Shown: positions 33,138-41,610 of the stretch, one piece after another
Position numbering within the stretch: position 1 is the first letter of the stretch
How the letters are laid out: each line of letters opens with the position of its first letter
NCBI RefSeq assembly: GCF_042675915.1
Contig: NZ_JBHTKL010000005.1
Location: 992,001 to 1,056,000 of the forward strand
Origin: Thalassobacillus_A hwangdonensis
GTDB lineage: Bacteria; Bacillota; Bacilli; Bacillales; Halobacillaceae
Reading direction: 5' to 3'
Length of the DNA stretch: 64,000 nt
Notes under the pieces: model-generated
Told to the model about the DNA's origin: nothing
The model's input: only the letters and a program-made list of their open reading frames with translations
The model's database searches: none
Made by a program: the position numbers and the translations under genes

Positions 33138-34319
33138 GTGAATAAACAAACGATCAAAGACGTGGAAGTACAAGGGAAGAAAGTTTTCTGCCGTGTAGAT
33201 TTCAACGTTCCGATGAGCGGTGGCGAAGTTACTGACGATACTCGGATCAAAGCGGCAATTCCTACAATTGCTCATCTTGTCAAAGATGGCGCGAAAGTGA
33301 TTTTGGCGAGCCACCTTGGCCGTCCAAAAGGGGAAGTGAACGAGGAGCTTCGTCTTGATGCCGTAGCAAAGCGTCTAAGCGACCTGCTTGGACAGACTGT
33401 GACCAAGACAGATGAAGTATTTGGAGATGAAGTCAACCAGGCTATCTCTGAAATGGAAAATGGCGATGTGCTGTTAATTGAAAACGTCCGCTTCCATCCG
33501 GGAGAGGAAAAGAATGATCCAGAGCTTGCGAAAGCATTCGCTGACATGGCAGATGTTTACGTAAACGATGCATTCGGTGCGGCCCACCGTGCGCATGCGT
33601 CTACTGCAGGAGTTGCAGAACACCTGCCGGCAGTAGCTGGACTTTTGATGGAAAAGGAAATTAACGTATTAGGTAAAGCTCTTTCTGATCCGGAGCGTCC
33701 GTTCACTGCAATCATTGGTGGCGCGAAGGTCAAAGATAAAATTGGCGTCATCGATCACCTGCTTGATAAAGTCGATAACCTGATCATCGGTGGAGGACTT
33801 GCCTACACTTTCCTTAAAGCGAAAGGCTATGAAGTTGGGAAATCCCTTCTTGAAGAAGATAAAATCGACCTTGCGAAACAGTTCATGGAAAAGGCAGAAG
33901 CCAATGGTGTCAACTTCCTGATGCCGGAAGATGTCATCGTAGCAGACGACTTTTCCCGTGAAGCGAACACCGAGAAAGTCGCAATCGACAGCATTCCGGC
34001 AGATTGGGAAGCGTTGGATATCGGACCTGCTACGCGTGACAAGTACGCGGAGGTTGTAAAAGACTCCAAGCTTATCATCTGGAACGGACCGATGGGTGTG
34101 TTCGAATACGAGATTTTTGCAAATGGAACGAAAGCTGTAGCAGCTGCACTTGCTGAAACAGAGGGCTATTCCGTCATCGGCGGTGGAGACTCTGCAGCAG
34201 CAGTCGAGAAATTCGGCTATGCAGCGAAGATGGATCACGTATCCACTGGTGGAGGAGCTTCCCTTGAATTCATGGAAGGGAAAGAACTTCCTGGCGTAAC
34301 ATTACTGAATGATAAATAA
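33138..34319 (+). CDS. pgk: Phosphoglycerate kinase
   Basis: Two-domain kinase of 393 residues producing ATP from 1,3-bisphosphoglycerate. RVDFNVPM near the N-terminus, SHLGRPKG substrate loop, VNDAFGAAHRAHAST, the nucleotide-domain GGAKVKDKIGVI and the C-terminal GGGDSAAAVEKFG. GTG 33138 with AAGGAGGT ten bases upstream is the start; an upstream in-frame ATG at 33078 is rejected. Confidence 0.96.
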   Translation: MNKQTIKDVEVQGKKVFCRVDFNVPMSGGEVTDDTRIKAAIPTIAHLVKDGAKVILASHLGRPKGEVNEELRLDAVAKRLSDLLGQTVTKTDEVFGDEVNQAISEMENGDVLLIENVRFHPGEEKNDPELAKAFADMADVYVNDAFGAAHRAHASTAGVAEHLPAVAGLLMEKEINVLGKALSDPERPFTAIIGGAKVKDKIGVIDHLLDKVDNLIIGGGLAYTFLKAKGYEVGKSLLEEDKIDLAKQFMEKAEANGVNFLMPEDVIVADDFSREANTEKVAIDSIPADWEALDIGPATRDKYAEVVKDSKLIIWNGPMGVFEYEIFANGTKAVAAALAETEGYSVIGGGDSAAAVEKFGYAAKMDHVSTGGGASLEFMEGKELPGVTLLNDK

Positions 34320-34338
34320 TTCGAAGAGGTGAATGTAT

Positions 34339-35097
34339 ATGCGTAAGAATGTGATTGCAGGTAACTGGAAAATGAACAAATTGCACGGAGAAGCAGTCGA
34401 CTTCGTTCAAACAGCTAAAGGTGAAGTACCTTCTAAAGAGCAAGTCGAATCCGTCGTTTGTGCGCCGTTCCCATTCCTTCATACGTTAGTGAAGGAAACG
34501 GAAGGGACAGCGCTTAAAGTCGGTGCACAGAACATGCACTTCGAAGAGAGCGGCGCATTTACAGGTGAAGTCAGCCCAGGTATGCTGAAGGACCTTGGCG
34601 TTTCTTATGTTGTACTAGGCCACTCCGAGCGCCGTGAAATTTTCGGTGAAACGGACGAAGATGTAAACAAGAAAGTACATGCTGCATTCAAGCATGACCT
34701 GACTCCGATCGTCTGTGTCGGTGAAACGCTTGACCAGCGTGAAGCGAATGAGACGATGGATCACGTCAAAGCACAAGTGAAGAAAGCTTTGGAAGGGTTA
34801 AGTGAAGATCAGATCAAGCAAGTAATCATTGCCTACGAACCAATCTGGGCAATCGGAACTGGAAAAACAGCTTCTTCTGAAGATGCTAACGAAGTATGCA
34901 CACACATCCGCAGCGTTGTGAAGGATTTTGCTTCTGCTGATGCAGCTGAAGCGGTACGTATCCAGTACGGTGGCAGCGTGAAACCTGCGAACGTTGAAGA
35001 ACTGTTGGCGCAATCCGATATCGACGGAGCATTGGTAGGCGGAGCAAGCCTTGAGGCAGATTCTTTCTTGAAACTTGTGGAGGCAGGTAAAGCATGA
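34339..35097 (+). CDS. tpiA: Triosephosphate isomerase
   Basis: TIM barrel of 252 residues. NWKMNK (catalytic Lys), GHSERR (catalytic His), AYEPIWAIGTGK (catalytic Glu) and the phosphate loops YGGSVKPAN and GGASLEA are all present. ATG 34339 is eight bases after GAGGTG; ATG 34333 is too close. Overlaps gpmI by four bases (ATGA). Confidence 0.96.
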   Translation: MRKNVIAGNWKMNKLHGEAVDFVQTAKGEVPSKEQVESVVCAPFPFLHTLVKETEGTALKVGAQNMHFEESGAFTGEVSPGMLKDLGVSYVVLGHSERREIFGETDEDVNKKVHAAFKHDLTPIVCVGETLDQREANETMDHVKAQVKKALEGLSEDQIKQVIIAYEPIWAIGTGKTASSEDANEVCTHIRSVVKDFASADAAEAVRIQYGGSVKPANVEELLAQSDIDGALVGGASLEADSFLKLVEAGKA

Positions 35098-36632
35098 GTA
35101 ACAACAAGCTTGCAGCACTGATCATCCTTGATGGTTATGCGCTGCGTGATGAAGAAAAAGGGAACGCGGTTAAGCAGGCGAATACACCGAACTTCGATCG
35201 TCTTTGGAACAAGTACCCGCATTCCGAGCTGACTGCCTGTGGTGAAGCCGTAGGTCTGCCGGAAGGGCAAATGGGGAACTCTGAAGTCGGACACTTGAAT
35301 ATCGGTGCAGGTCGCATCGTTTATCAAAGCTTGACGAGAGTGAACATGTCCATCCGTGAAGGGGATTTCTATGAAAATGAATCCTTCCTGAAAGCGATGA
35401 AGCATGCGAAAGATAATGATAAGGCATTACACCTGTTCGGTTTGTTATCCAACGGTGGCGTACACAGTCATATTGAGCACCTGTTCGCCTTGTTGGAAAT
35501 GGCCGCTAAGCTTGAGCTTAAGAAGGTATATGTACATGGCTTCCTTGATGGGCGTGACGTCGGACAGCAGTCTGCGAAAACATTCATCAAGCAGACAGAA
35601 GAGAAAATGCAGGAACTTGGCGTCGGTCAGTTCGCTACCATTTCCGGCCGTTACTATTCCATGGACCGCGATAAACGCTGGGACCGTGTGAAAAAGTCTT
35701 ATGACGCGATGGTGTATGGTGATGGACCTAAGTACACAACTGCGATGGAAGTCGTCGAAGATTCCTATGCAAACGAAATCTATGATGAGTTCGTCCTGCC
35801 GTCCGTTATTACCGATGGCGAAGGGAATCCGACAGCAAAAATCGAAGATGAAGACTCGATCATTTTCTATAACTTCCGTCCGGACCGTGCGATCCAGATT
35901 TCCCGTACGTTCGCGAACGAAGACTTCCGTGATTTCGATCGCGGTGAAAAAGCACCAAAAGATATCCGTTTCGTCTGCCTGACGCAATTCAGTGAGACGG
36001 TGGATGGATTTGTTGCCTATGAACCAGTGAATCTCGACAATACGTTGGGTGAAGTATTGGCCCAGAATGATATGAAACAATTGCGGATTGCAGAGACAGA
36101 GAAGTATCCGCACGTCACCTTCTTCATGAGTGGCGGTCGTGAACAGGAGTTTCCTGGGGAAGAGCGCATCCTCATCGATTCTCCGAAAGTGGCGACGTAT
36201 GATCTGCAACCGGAGATGAGTGCTTATGAGGTAACGGACGCATTGCTGCAGGAACTGGACGCAGACAAGCACAATGCAATCATCCTCAATTTTGCCAATC
36301 CGGATATGGTCGGACATTCAGGTATGCTGGAACCTACGATTAAAGCGATTGAAACGGTTGATGAATGTCTCGGTAAAATCATTGATAAAATCGAAGAAAA
36401 GGGTGGACATGCCATCATTACTGCCGATCACGGTAACTCTGATGAAGTCATCACGCCAGAAGGCAATCCGATGACTGCGCATACGACAAACCCTGTTCCG
36501 GTAATCGTAACGAAGGAAGGCATTGAGCTTCGAGATGGTGGCATCCTTGGCGACCTTGCCCCGACGTTACTCGAATTGCTTGAAGTTGCACAGCCAAAAG
36601 AAATGACAGGGAAAACCCTGATCAAAAAATAA
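35094..36632 (+). CDS. gpmI: 2,3-bisphosphoglycerate-independent phosphoglycerate mutase
   Basis: Manganese-dependent mutase of 512 residues, alkaline-phosphatase superfamily. First metal Asp in LIILDGYALRD, phospho-Ser in QMGNSEVGHLNIGAGR, substrate segment HGFLDGRDV, and the C-terminal metal site TADHGNSDEV. In Bacillus its manganese and pH dependence links glycolysis to spore physiology. Confidence 0.96.
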   Translation: MSNNKLAALIILDGYALRDEEKGNAVKQANTPNFDRLWNKYPHSELTACGEAVGLPEGQMGNSEVGHLNIGAGRIVYQSLTRVNMSIREGDFYENESFLKAMKHAKDNDKALHLFGLLSNGGVHSHIEHLFALLEMAAKLELKKVYVHGFLDGRDVGQQSAKTFIKQTEEKMQELGVGQFATISGRYYSMDRDKRWDRVKKSYDAMVYGDGPKYTTAMEVVEDSYANEIYDEFVLPSVITDGEGNPTAKIEDEDSIIFYNFRPDRAIQISRTFANEDFRDFDRGEKAPKDIRFVCLTQFSETVDGFVAYEPVNLDNTLGEVLAQNDMKQLRIAETEKYPHVTFFMSGGREQEFPGEERILIDSPKVATYDLQPEMSAYEVTDALLQELDADKHNAIILNFANPDMVGHSGMLEPTIKAIETVDECLGKIIDKIEEKGGHAIITADHGNSDEVITPEGNPMTAHTTNPVPVIVTKEGIELRDGGILGDLAPTLLELLEVAQPKEMTGKTLIKK

Positions 36633-36658
36633 CTTTTCATTAAAAGGAGAGATTTTGA

Positions 36659-37945
36659 ATGCCATATATTACTGATGTTTACGCACGTGAAGTACTTGAC
36701 TCCCGTGGTAACCCAACAATTGAAGTAGAAGTTTATACAGAGAGCGGCGCATTCGGTACTGCACTAGTACCAAGTGGAGCTTCTACAGGTGAATACGAAG
36801 CGGTAGAACTTCGTGACGGAGACAAAGACCGTTACCTTGGAAAAGGTGTTCAGCAGGCTGTTGAAAACGTAAATGAAAAAATAGGACCAGAGCTTCTAGG
36901 TCTAGATGTTACACAGCAAGTTGTCATCGACTACTTGATGATGGAACTTGATGGTACAGAAAACAAAGGTAAGTTGGGTGCTAACGCAATTCTTGGTGTA
37001 TCCATGGCAGTTGCTCACGCTGCAGCTGACTTTGTAGGTCTTCCATTGTACAAATACCTTGGAGGCTTCAACGCGAAGACACTTCCAACACCGATGATGA
37101 ACATCGTAAATGGTGGGGAACACGCGGACAACAACGTTGACATTCAGGAATTCATGATCATGCCAGTTGGTGCGCCTGATTTCCGTGAAGCGCTTCGCAT
37201 GGGTGCGGAAATCTTCCATTCCTTGAAGAAAGTATTGAAATCCAAAGGCTACAACACAGCTGTTGGTGATGAAGGTGGATTCGCTCCGAACCTTCAGTCT
37301 AACGAGGAAGCATTGTCCACAATCATCGAAGCGATCGAAGCTGCTGGCTACAAGCCGGGAACAGAAGTACAGCTTGCGATGGACGTTGCTGCATCTGAAA
37401 TCTTTGAAGATGGCAAGTACAACTTGAAAGGTGAAGGTGTCGTACGTACTTCAGAAGAAATGGTCGACTGGTATGAACAGATGGTTGATAAATATCCAAT
37501 CGTATCCATTGAAGATGGCTTGGATGAAAACGACTGGGACGGATTCAAGAAGCTTACAGAGCGCATCGGCGACCGCGTGCAGCTTGTTGGTGACGACCTG
37601 TTCGTTACAAACACGAAGAAGCTTAGCCGCGGAATCGAAGAAGGTATCGGTAATTCCATCCTGATCAAAGTGAACCAGATCGGTACACTTACAGAAACGT
37701 TCGAAGCGATCGAAATGGCGAAGCAGGCAGGCTACACTGCAGTCATCTCCCACCGCTCCGGTGAAACGGAAGATGCGACAATCGCAGACATCGCAGTTGC
37801 GACAAATGCTGGTCAAATCAAGACTGGTGCACCATCCCGTACAGACCGCGTAGCGAAGTACAACCAGCTTCTTCGTATCGAAGATCAGCTGCTTGGTACA
37901 GCTGTCTATGCTGGCGACATGGCATTCTACAACCTGAACAAATAA
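36659..37945 (+). CDS. eno: Enolase
   Basis: Forms phosphoenolpyruvate; 428 residues. GNPTIEVEV and PSGASTGEYEA near the N-terminus, metal ligands in AMDVAASE, SIEDGLDEND and LVGDDLFVTN, catalytic Lys in ILIKVNQIGTLTET and the SHRSGETED signature. AAAAGGAGAGA precedes the ATG. Last gene of the glycolytic operon. Confidence 0.97.
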   Translation: MPYITDVYAREVLDSRGNPTIEVEVYTESGAFGTALVPSGASTGEYEAVELRDGDKDRYLGKGVQQAVENVNEKIGPELLGLDVTQQVVIDYLMMELDGTENKGKLGANAILGVSMAVAHAAADFVGLPLYKYLGGFNAKTLPTPMMNIVNGGEHADNNVDIQEFMIMPVGAPDFREALRMGAEIFHSLKKVLKSKGYNTAVGDEGGFAPNLQSNEEALSTIIEAIEAAGYKPGTEVQLAMDVAASEIFEDGKYNLKGEGVVRTSEEMVDWYEQMVDKYPIVSIEDGLDENDWDGFKKLTERIGDRVQLVGDDLFVTNTKKLSRGIEEGIGNSILIKVNQIGTLTETFEAIEMAKQAGYTAVISHRSGETEDATIADIAVATNAGQIKTGAPSRTDRVAKYNQLLRIEDQLLGTAVYAGDMAFYNLNK

Positions 37946-37960
37946 GGTTGCACAAACTTG

Positions 37961-37994
37961 AACCTCTCTGATATATTTCAGAGAGGTTTTTCTT
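37961..37994 (+). terminator. Terminator of the glycolytic operon
   Basis: AACCTCTCTGA pairs with TCAGAGAGGTT, followed by TTTCTTTTT. Confidence 0.88.
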
Positions 37995-38022
37995 TTTATA
38001 GATAAAAGTAAAGGTGAGAGCA

Positions 38023-38613
38023 ATGATTAAGAAATTGATGGGGATCATTTTTTTAGTATTTCTCGTATATGTGGGATTTACAGGCTATTCGATGTGGACA
38101 TATGAAGACCATAAAAATGGGGAGCATGCAGATGCAGCAATCGTCCTTGGAGCGGCACAATGGAACGGAAAACCATCGCCTGTATTTGAAGGTAGACTTC
38201 AGCATGCTATCGACCTGTATAAAGATGAAAAAGTAGACAAGCTGATTGTCACTGGTGGAAAAGGGACACGATCCCGTTTCTCAGAAGCAGAAGTAGGGCG
38301 AGCTTTCATGGTTGAGCGAGGGATTCCAGAGGAAGACGTCCTCATAGAAAACACCTCCCAAGTGACCGAACAGAATCTGGAGAATGCCAAGCAAGTTGCT
38401 GAGAAGCTTGGATTGGATGATTTTCTGATTGTGAGTGATCCATTCCATGCCAAACGAGGCGCGATGATGGCACAGCACCTTGGGATGAATGCAGATGGCA
38501 GTCCTACGCCATATACACAATATCAATCGATGGATACGAAAGTGCCGTTTTTTGCACGGGAATTAGCGTTCTATATCGGTTATGACTTGGCAGGACCGTT
38601 CCGGTGGGAATGA
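38023..38613 (+). CDS. YdcF/SanA-like DUF218 membrane protein
   Basis: A 196-residue protein with one N-terminal membrane helix (MGIIFLVFLVYVGFTGYSMW) and an external DUF218 Rossmann-like domain: ADAAIVLGAAQWNGKPSPVF, LIVTGGKGTRSRFSEAEVGR and IVSDPFHAKRG. Such proteins are linked to envelope integrity, but the reaction is unknown. ATG 38023 is favoured by AAAGGTGAG five bases upstream over GTG 38014. It is followed 21 bases later by a nitroreductase-like gene. Confidence 0.82.
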   Translation: MIKKLMGIIFLVFLVYVGFTGYSMWTYEDHKNGEHADAAIVLGAAQWNGKPSPVFEGRLQHAIDLYKDEKVDKLIVTGGKGTRSRFSEAEVGRAFMVERGIPEEDVLIENTSQVTEQNLENAKQVAEKLGLDDFLIVSDPFHAKRGAMMAQHLGMNADGSPTPYTQYQSMDTKVPFFARELAFYIGYDLAGPFRWE

Positions 38614-38634
38614 GTACAAAGGGGAGAGGTTCCA

Positions 38635-39216
38635 GTGAACGTGGAAGAAGCGATAAAAAGCAGGCGATCGATTCATACTTTCAAACCTGAGCTTGTCGAC
38701 AGGTCAACTTTGATGGATATAGTTGAAACGGCATCGTGGGCACCCACCCATAGGATGGTGGTGCCTTGGAATGTTTTCATGTACCAGGAGAATGGAATTG
38801 CTGAAATCGCAGATGCGACGATCGAAAGCTATAGACGGATGGGGTATTTTGAAACCTATACGGATGCTGCGAAGGAAAGACAGGTGATTGAAGGTATAAA
38901 GAAATACATTACGTCCATACCGCATCATGCTGTGATCCATATGAAGCGGAATAAAGAGAACCCTCATTTTTATGAAGAAGATTATGCTGCTGTTTGTGCA
39001 TTCATCCAAAACGTCCAGCTGGCTGCTTGGGAAAAAGGGGTAGGCGTACTGTGGACATCGCCACCACTCATCAATGATCCGGAATTTTTGCGTACAATTG
39101 GATTGGACCATAATCAGGACAAAGTTGTAGCGATCCTTCAAATGGGTTATCCGGATAAAATCCCGCGTGCAAAGGCTCGTACACCGATGCATCACAAACT
39201 ATCTTTTATTGATTGA
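38635..39216 (+). CDS. Nitroreductase family protein
   Basis: FMN-dependent oxidoreductase of 193 residues. The N-terminal IKSRRSIHTF holds the FMN-phosphate arginines, ASWAPTHRMVVPW is the Ser/Pro-rich FMN loop, and the C-terminal ILQMGYPDKIPRAKAR segment matches YdjA/YfkO-like enzymes. The acceptor is unknown. Start GTG 38635 follows GGGGAGAGG. Probably in one operon with the DUF218 gene. Confidence 0.85.
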   Translation: MNVEEAIKSRRSIHTFKPELVDRSTLMDIVETASWAPTHRMVVPWNVFMYQENGIAEIADATIESYRRMGYFETYTDAAKERQVIEGIKKYITSIPHHAVIHMKRNKENPHFYEEDYAAVCAFIQNVQLAAWEKGVGVLWTSPPLINDPEFLRTIGLDHNQDKVVAILQMGYPDKIPRAKARTPMHHKLSFID

Positions 39217-39235
39217 TGGATTGATGGGGCGGTTT

Positions 39236-39324
39236 CCGGCGAGTTTTCGGAAATACCGGCGAGTTTTCAATTTTTCCGGCGACAATGCCGATTTACCGGC
39301 GACTTCACCCAATTTACCGGCAAC
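39236..39324. repeat. Five-copy CCGGCGA array with 20-bp period
   Basis: CCGGCGAG, CCGGCGAG, CCGGCGAC, CCGGCGAC and CCGGCAAC start at 39236, 39256, 39276, 39296 and 39317, so spacings are 20, 20, 20 and 21. Each is preceded by TTT or TTTA/ATA-like AT-rich bases; the rest of each unit varies. It fills the space between the convergent nitroreductase and ytzI-like genes. Confidence 0.75.
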
Positions 39325-39471
39325 CTACTTATTCTGATCCTCTTTCTCATCCGGTAGCGGATCGACTTTGTGTTTGTAGTTATAACCGGAGTTGATGGCG
39401 ATTCCGAATGCTGCTGCAATACCTAGAACAATAAGAATACATACGATTAAAATGACTGTACTTGTAGTCAT
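39325..39471 (-). CDS. ytzI: Small membrane protein, YtzI-like
   Basis: A 48-residue protein: one membrane helix (VILIVCILIVLGIAAAFGIA) and a short tail SGYNYKHKVDPLPDEKEDQ. The GY-x-YKHKVDP motif after the helix is the pattern I associate with YtzI of Bacillus; function unknown. ATG 39471 is preceded on the minus strand by AAGGTG at a normal distance. The stop lies four bases from the last unit of the period-20 array. Confidence 0.65.
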   Translation of the reverse strand: MTTSTVILIVCILIVLGIAAAFGIAINSGYNYKHKVDPLPDEKEDQNK

Positions 39472-39501
39472 GTCATCACACCTTAATAAAATAATTTCAA
39501 A

Positions 39502-39532
39502 AAAAGAAGGGATAAAATATCCCTTCTTTTTT
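39502..39532. terminator. Terminator between ptsI and the ytzI-like gene
   Basis: AAAAGAAGGGATA pairs with TATCCCTTCTTTT; T-rich on both strands. In the minus orientation it ends the ptsHI message. Confidence 0.88.
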
Positions 39533-39571
39533 CATCATTAGTTTGCCACAAATCGTGAAATAAAACTACTG

Positions 39572-41284
39572 TTATTTAGTTTTTTCCTTTACGAAAGCGA
39601 CTACTTCATCTGCTGTTCCCATGGAAAGGATCTCTTCCTTGAACGAAGCCAATTCTTTCTTGGAAAGGTCCTTGATCTGCGTACGAGCAGGCAGGATGGA
39701 GGTTGCGCTCATGCTGAATTCGTCGAGTCCAAGTCCAAGAAGGATTGGAATGGCGATTTCGTCTCCAGCCATCTCGCCACACATACCAGCCCATTTGCCT
39801 TCTGCGTGAGCAGCTTCAATGACATTGTTGATCAAGTTCAGAATTGCCGGGTTGTATGGCTGGTACAAGTATGAAACGCGTTCGTTCATACGGTCTGCAG
39901 CCATCGTATATTGGATCAGGTCATTTGTACCGATGCTGAAAAAGTCGACTTCTTTAGCAAATTGGCGAGCCAATACGGCAGTGGCAGGGATTTCTACCAT
40001 CATACCGACTTCGATTTCATCAGATACGTCCGTACCTGCTTCCGCCAACTTCACTTTTTCTTCTTCAAGCATGTTCTTAGCTTCACGGAATTCTTCCAAC
40101 GTCGCTATCATCGGGAACATGATTTTCAAATTACCATAGACACTTGCGCGAAGTAGGGCGCGAAGCTGGGTACGGAAAATATCGTCACGCTCCAGGCACA
40201 GGCGGATCGCACGGTAGCCTAGGAACGGGTTCATTTCATGAGGAAGGTCAAGGTAGTCAAGCTCTTTATCGCCACCGATATCCAATGTACGGACAACGAC
40301 AGGCTTGTCTCCCATTTGTTCCAGCACACTCTTGTATGCTTCAAACTGCTCTTCTTCGGTTGGAAGCTGGCTTTTACCCATGTAAAGGAACTCTGTACGG
40401 TAAAGGCCGACACCTTCGCCGCCATTGTTCAGGACACCTTCGACATCATCTGGTGTACCGATGTTAGCTACAAGCTCCACATGTTCACCTTCAGCAGTCT
40501 TCGTAGGTTCATCTTTCAATTTCGCCCACTCTTGCTTCTGCTTCTCGAAGTTCTCCATTTTCTCTTTATAGGAAGCGATTTGTTCTTCCGTAGGGTTGAT
40601 GATGACGTCACCATCGATGCCATCTACGATGATCATATCGTTTTTCTTAGCAGTTTTCGTAATCTCTTTTGTTCCTACAACTGCAGGAATCTCGAGTGAA
40701 CGGGCCATGATCGCAGAGTGGGACGTACGTCCACCGATATCCGTCGTGAACCCTTTGACGTACTGCTTATTCAACTGTGCAGTGTCTGAAGGAGTCAGAT
40801 CGTCAGCTACGATGACAACCTCTTCATTGATCAACGCAGGATCAGGGAAGGTCACGCCAAGCAAGTGTGCCATGACACGTTTAGTTACGTCCTGGATGTC
40901 TGCAGCACGTTCGCGCATGTATTCATTGTCCATATTTTTGAACATGTCGATGAACATATTTGCCGTTTCATCAAGTGCTGCTTCTGCATTGACGTTTTCG
41001 GATTTGATCTTGTCTTCGATCGGCTGGATCAGCTCTGGATCACTCAATACAAGCAGGTGTGCGGAAAAAATCTCGGCATGCTCATCACCAAGCGTCTTTT
41101 TCGTATGTGCTTTGATCTTCTCCAATTCACCTTTGGAAACGTCCAGTGCTTCATGCAGGCGAGTGACCTCATCTGTTGGATTGTCAATTTTACTCTTGTT
41201 GTAGGATAGGTCTGGAGCTTCCAGAGGATACACCTTTGCGATCGCGATTCCGCTAGAAGCTGCAATACCTTGAATGTTACTCAT
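39572..41284 (-). CDS. ptsI: Phosphoenolpyruvate-protein phosphotransferase (Enzyme I)
   Basis: General PTS enzyme of 570 residues that moves phosphate from PEP to HPr. The phosphohistidine domain has GGRTSHSAIMARSLEIPAVV (active His), and the C-terminal TIM barrel has LYRTEFLYM, the Cys-containing AGMCGEMAGD and FSIGTNDLIQYTMAADR. It starts four bases after ptsH. It phosphorylates HPr and so drives FruA coded nearby. Confidence 0.97.
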   Translation of the reverse strand: MSNIQGIAASSGIAIAKVYPLEAPDLSYNKSKIDNPTDEVTRLHEALDVSKGELEKIKAHTKKTLGDEHAEIFSAHLLVLSDPELIQPIEDKIKSENVNAEAALDETANMFIDMFKNMDNEYMRERAADIQDVTKRVMAHLLGVTFPDPALINEEVVIVADDLTPSDTAQLNKQYVKGFTTDIGGRTSHSAIMARSLEIPAVVGTKEITKTAKKNDMIIVDGIDGDVIINPTEEQIASYKEKMENFEKQKQEWAKLKDEPTKTAEGEHVELVANIGTPDDVEGVLNNGGEGVGLYRTEFLYMGKSQLPTEEEQFEAYKSVLEQMGDKPVVVRTLDIGGDKELDYLDLPHEMNPFLGYRAIRLCLERDDIFRTQLRALLRASVYGNLKIMFPMIATLEEFREAKNMLEEEKVKLAEAGTDVSDEIEVGMMVEIPATAVLARQFAKEVDFFSIGTNDLIQYTMAADRMNERVSYLYQPYNPAILNLINNVIEAAHAEGKWAGMCGEMAGDEIAIPILLGLGLDEFSMSATSILPARTQIKDLSKKELASFKEEILSMGTADEVVAFVKEKTK

Positions 41285-41288
41285 GTTG

Positions 41289-41555
41289 TTATTCCCCCAG
41301 GCCTTCGTTTTTCATTGTATCTGTAAGTGTTTGGATTGCTTCTTCTTCATCCTTACCTTCTGCAGTGATTTTCACTTCTGCTCCAGCAGGGATACCAAGG
41401 CTCATGATTCCCATGATGGATTTCAAATTGACCGCCTTCTCTTTGTAGTGAAGGTTGATGTCAGATTCGAAGTTTCCTGCTTTCTGTACAAGTACAGTAG
41501 CTGGACGAGCGTGTACACCATCGTTTGAAGTTATTGTAAATGTCTGTTCAGTCAT
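41289..41555 (-). CDS. ptsH: Phosphocarrier protein HPr
   Basis: An 88-residue HPr with catalytic His15 (GVHARPATVLVQ) and regulatory Ser46 (VNLKSIMGIMSLGIPAG). P-His15 feeds sugar permeases; P-Ser46, made by HPr kinase, activates CcpA. Lies 55 bases after fruA on the same strand, so the general PTS genes may share transcripts with the fructose genes. Confidence 0.97.
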   Translation of the reverse strand: MTEQTFTITSNDGVHARPATVLVQKAGNFESDINLHYKEKAVNLKSIMGIMSLGIPAGAEVKITAEGKDEEEAIQTLTDTMKNEGLGE

Positions 41556-41610
41556 AGTAATTCCTCCTCAAAAGTTCTTGTCTTTATACAATTCCACTAA
41601 CTAGTCTATT

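Noticed and set aside
35445..36317. 290-codon open frame on the minus strand
   Set aside because: Antisense to gpmI; no family motifs and no start site.
39236..39324. CRISPR-like array
   Set aside because: The repeated part is only 7-8 bases with 12-base gaps, far shorter than CRISPR repeats and spacers, and no cas genes are present.
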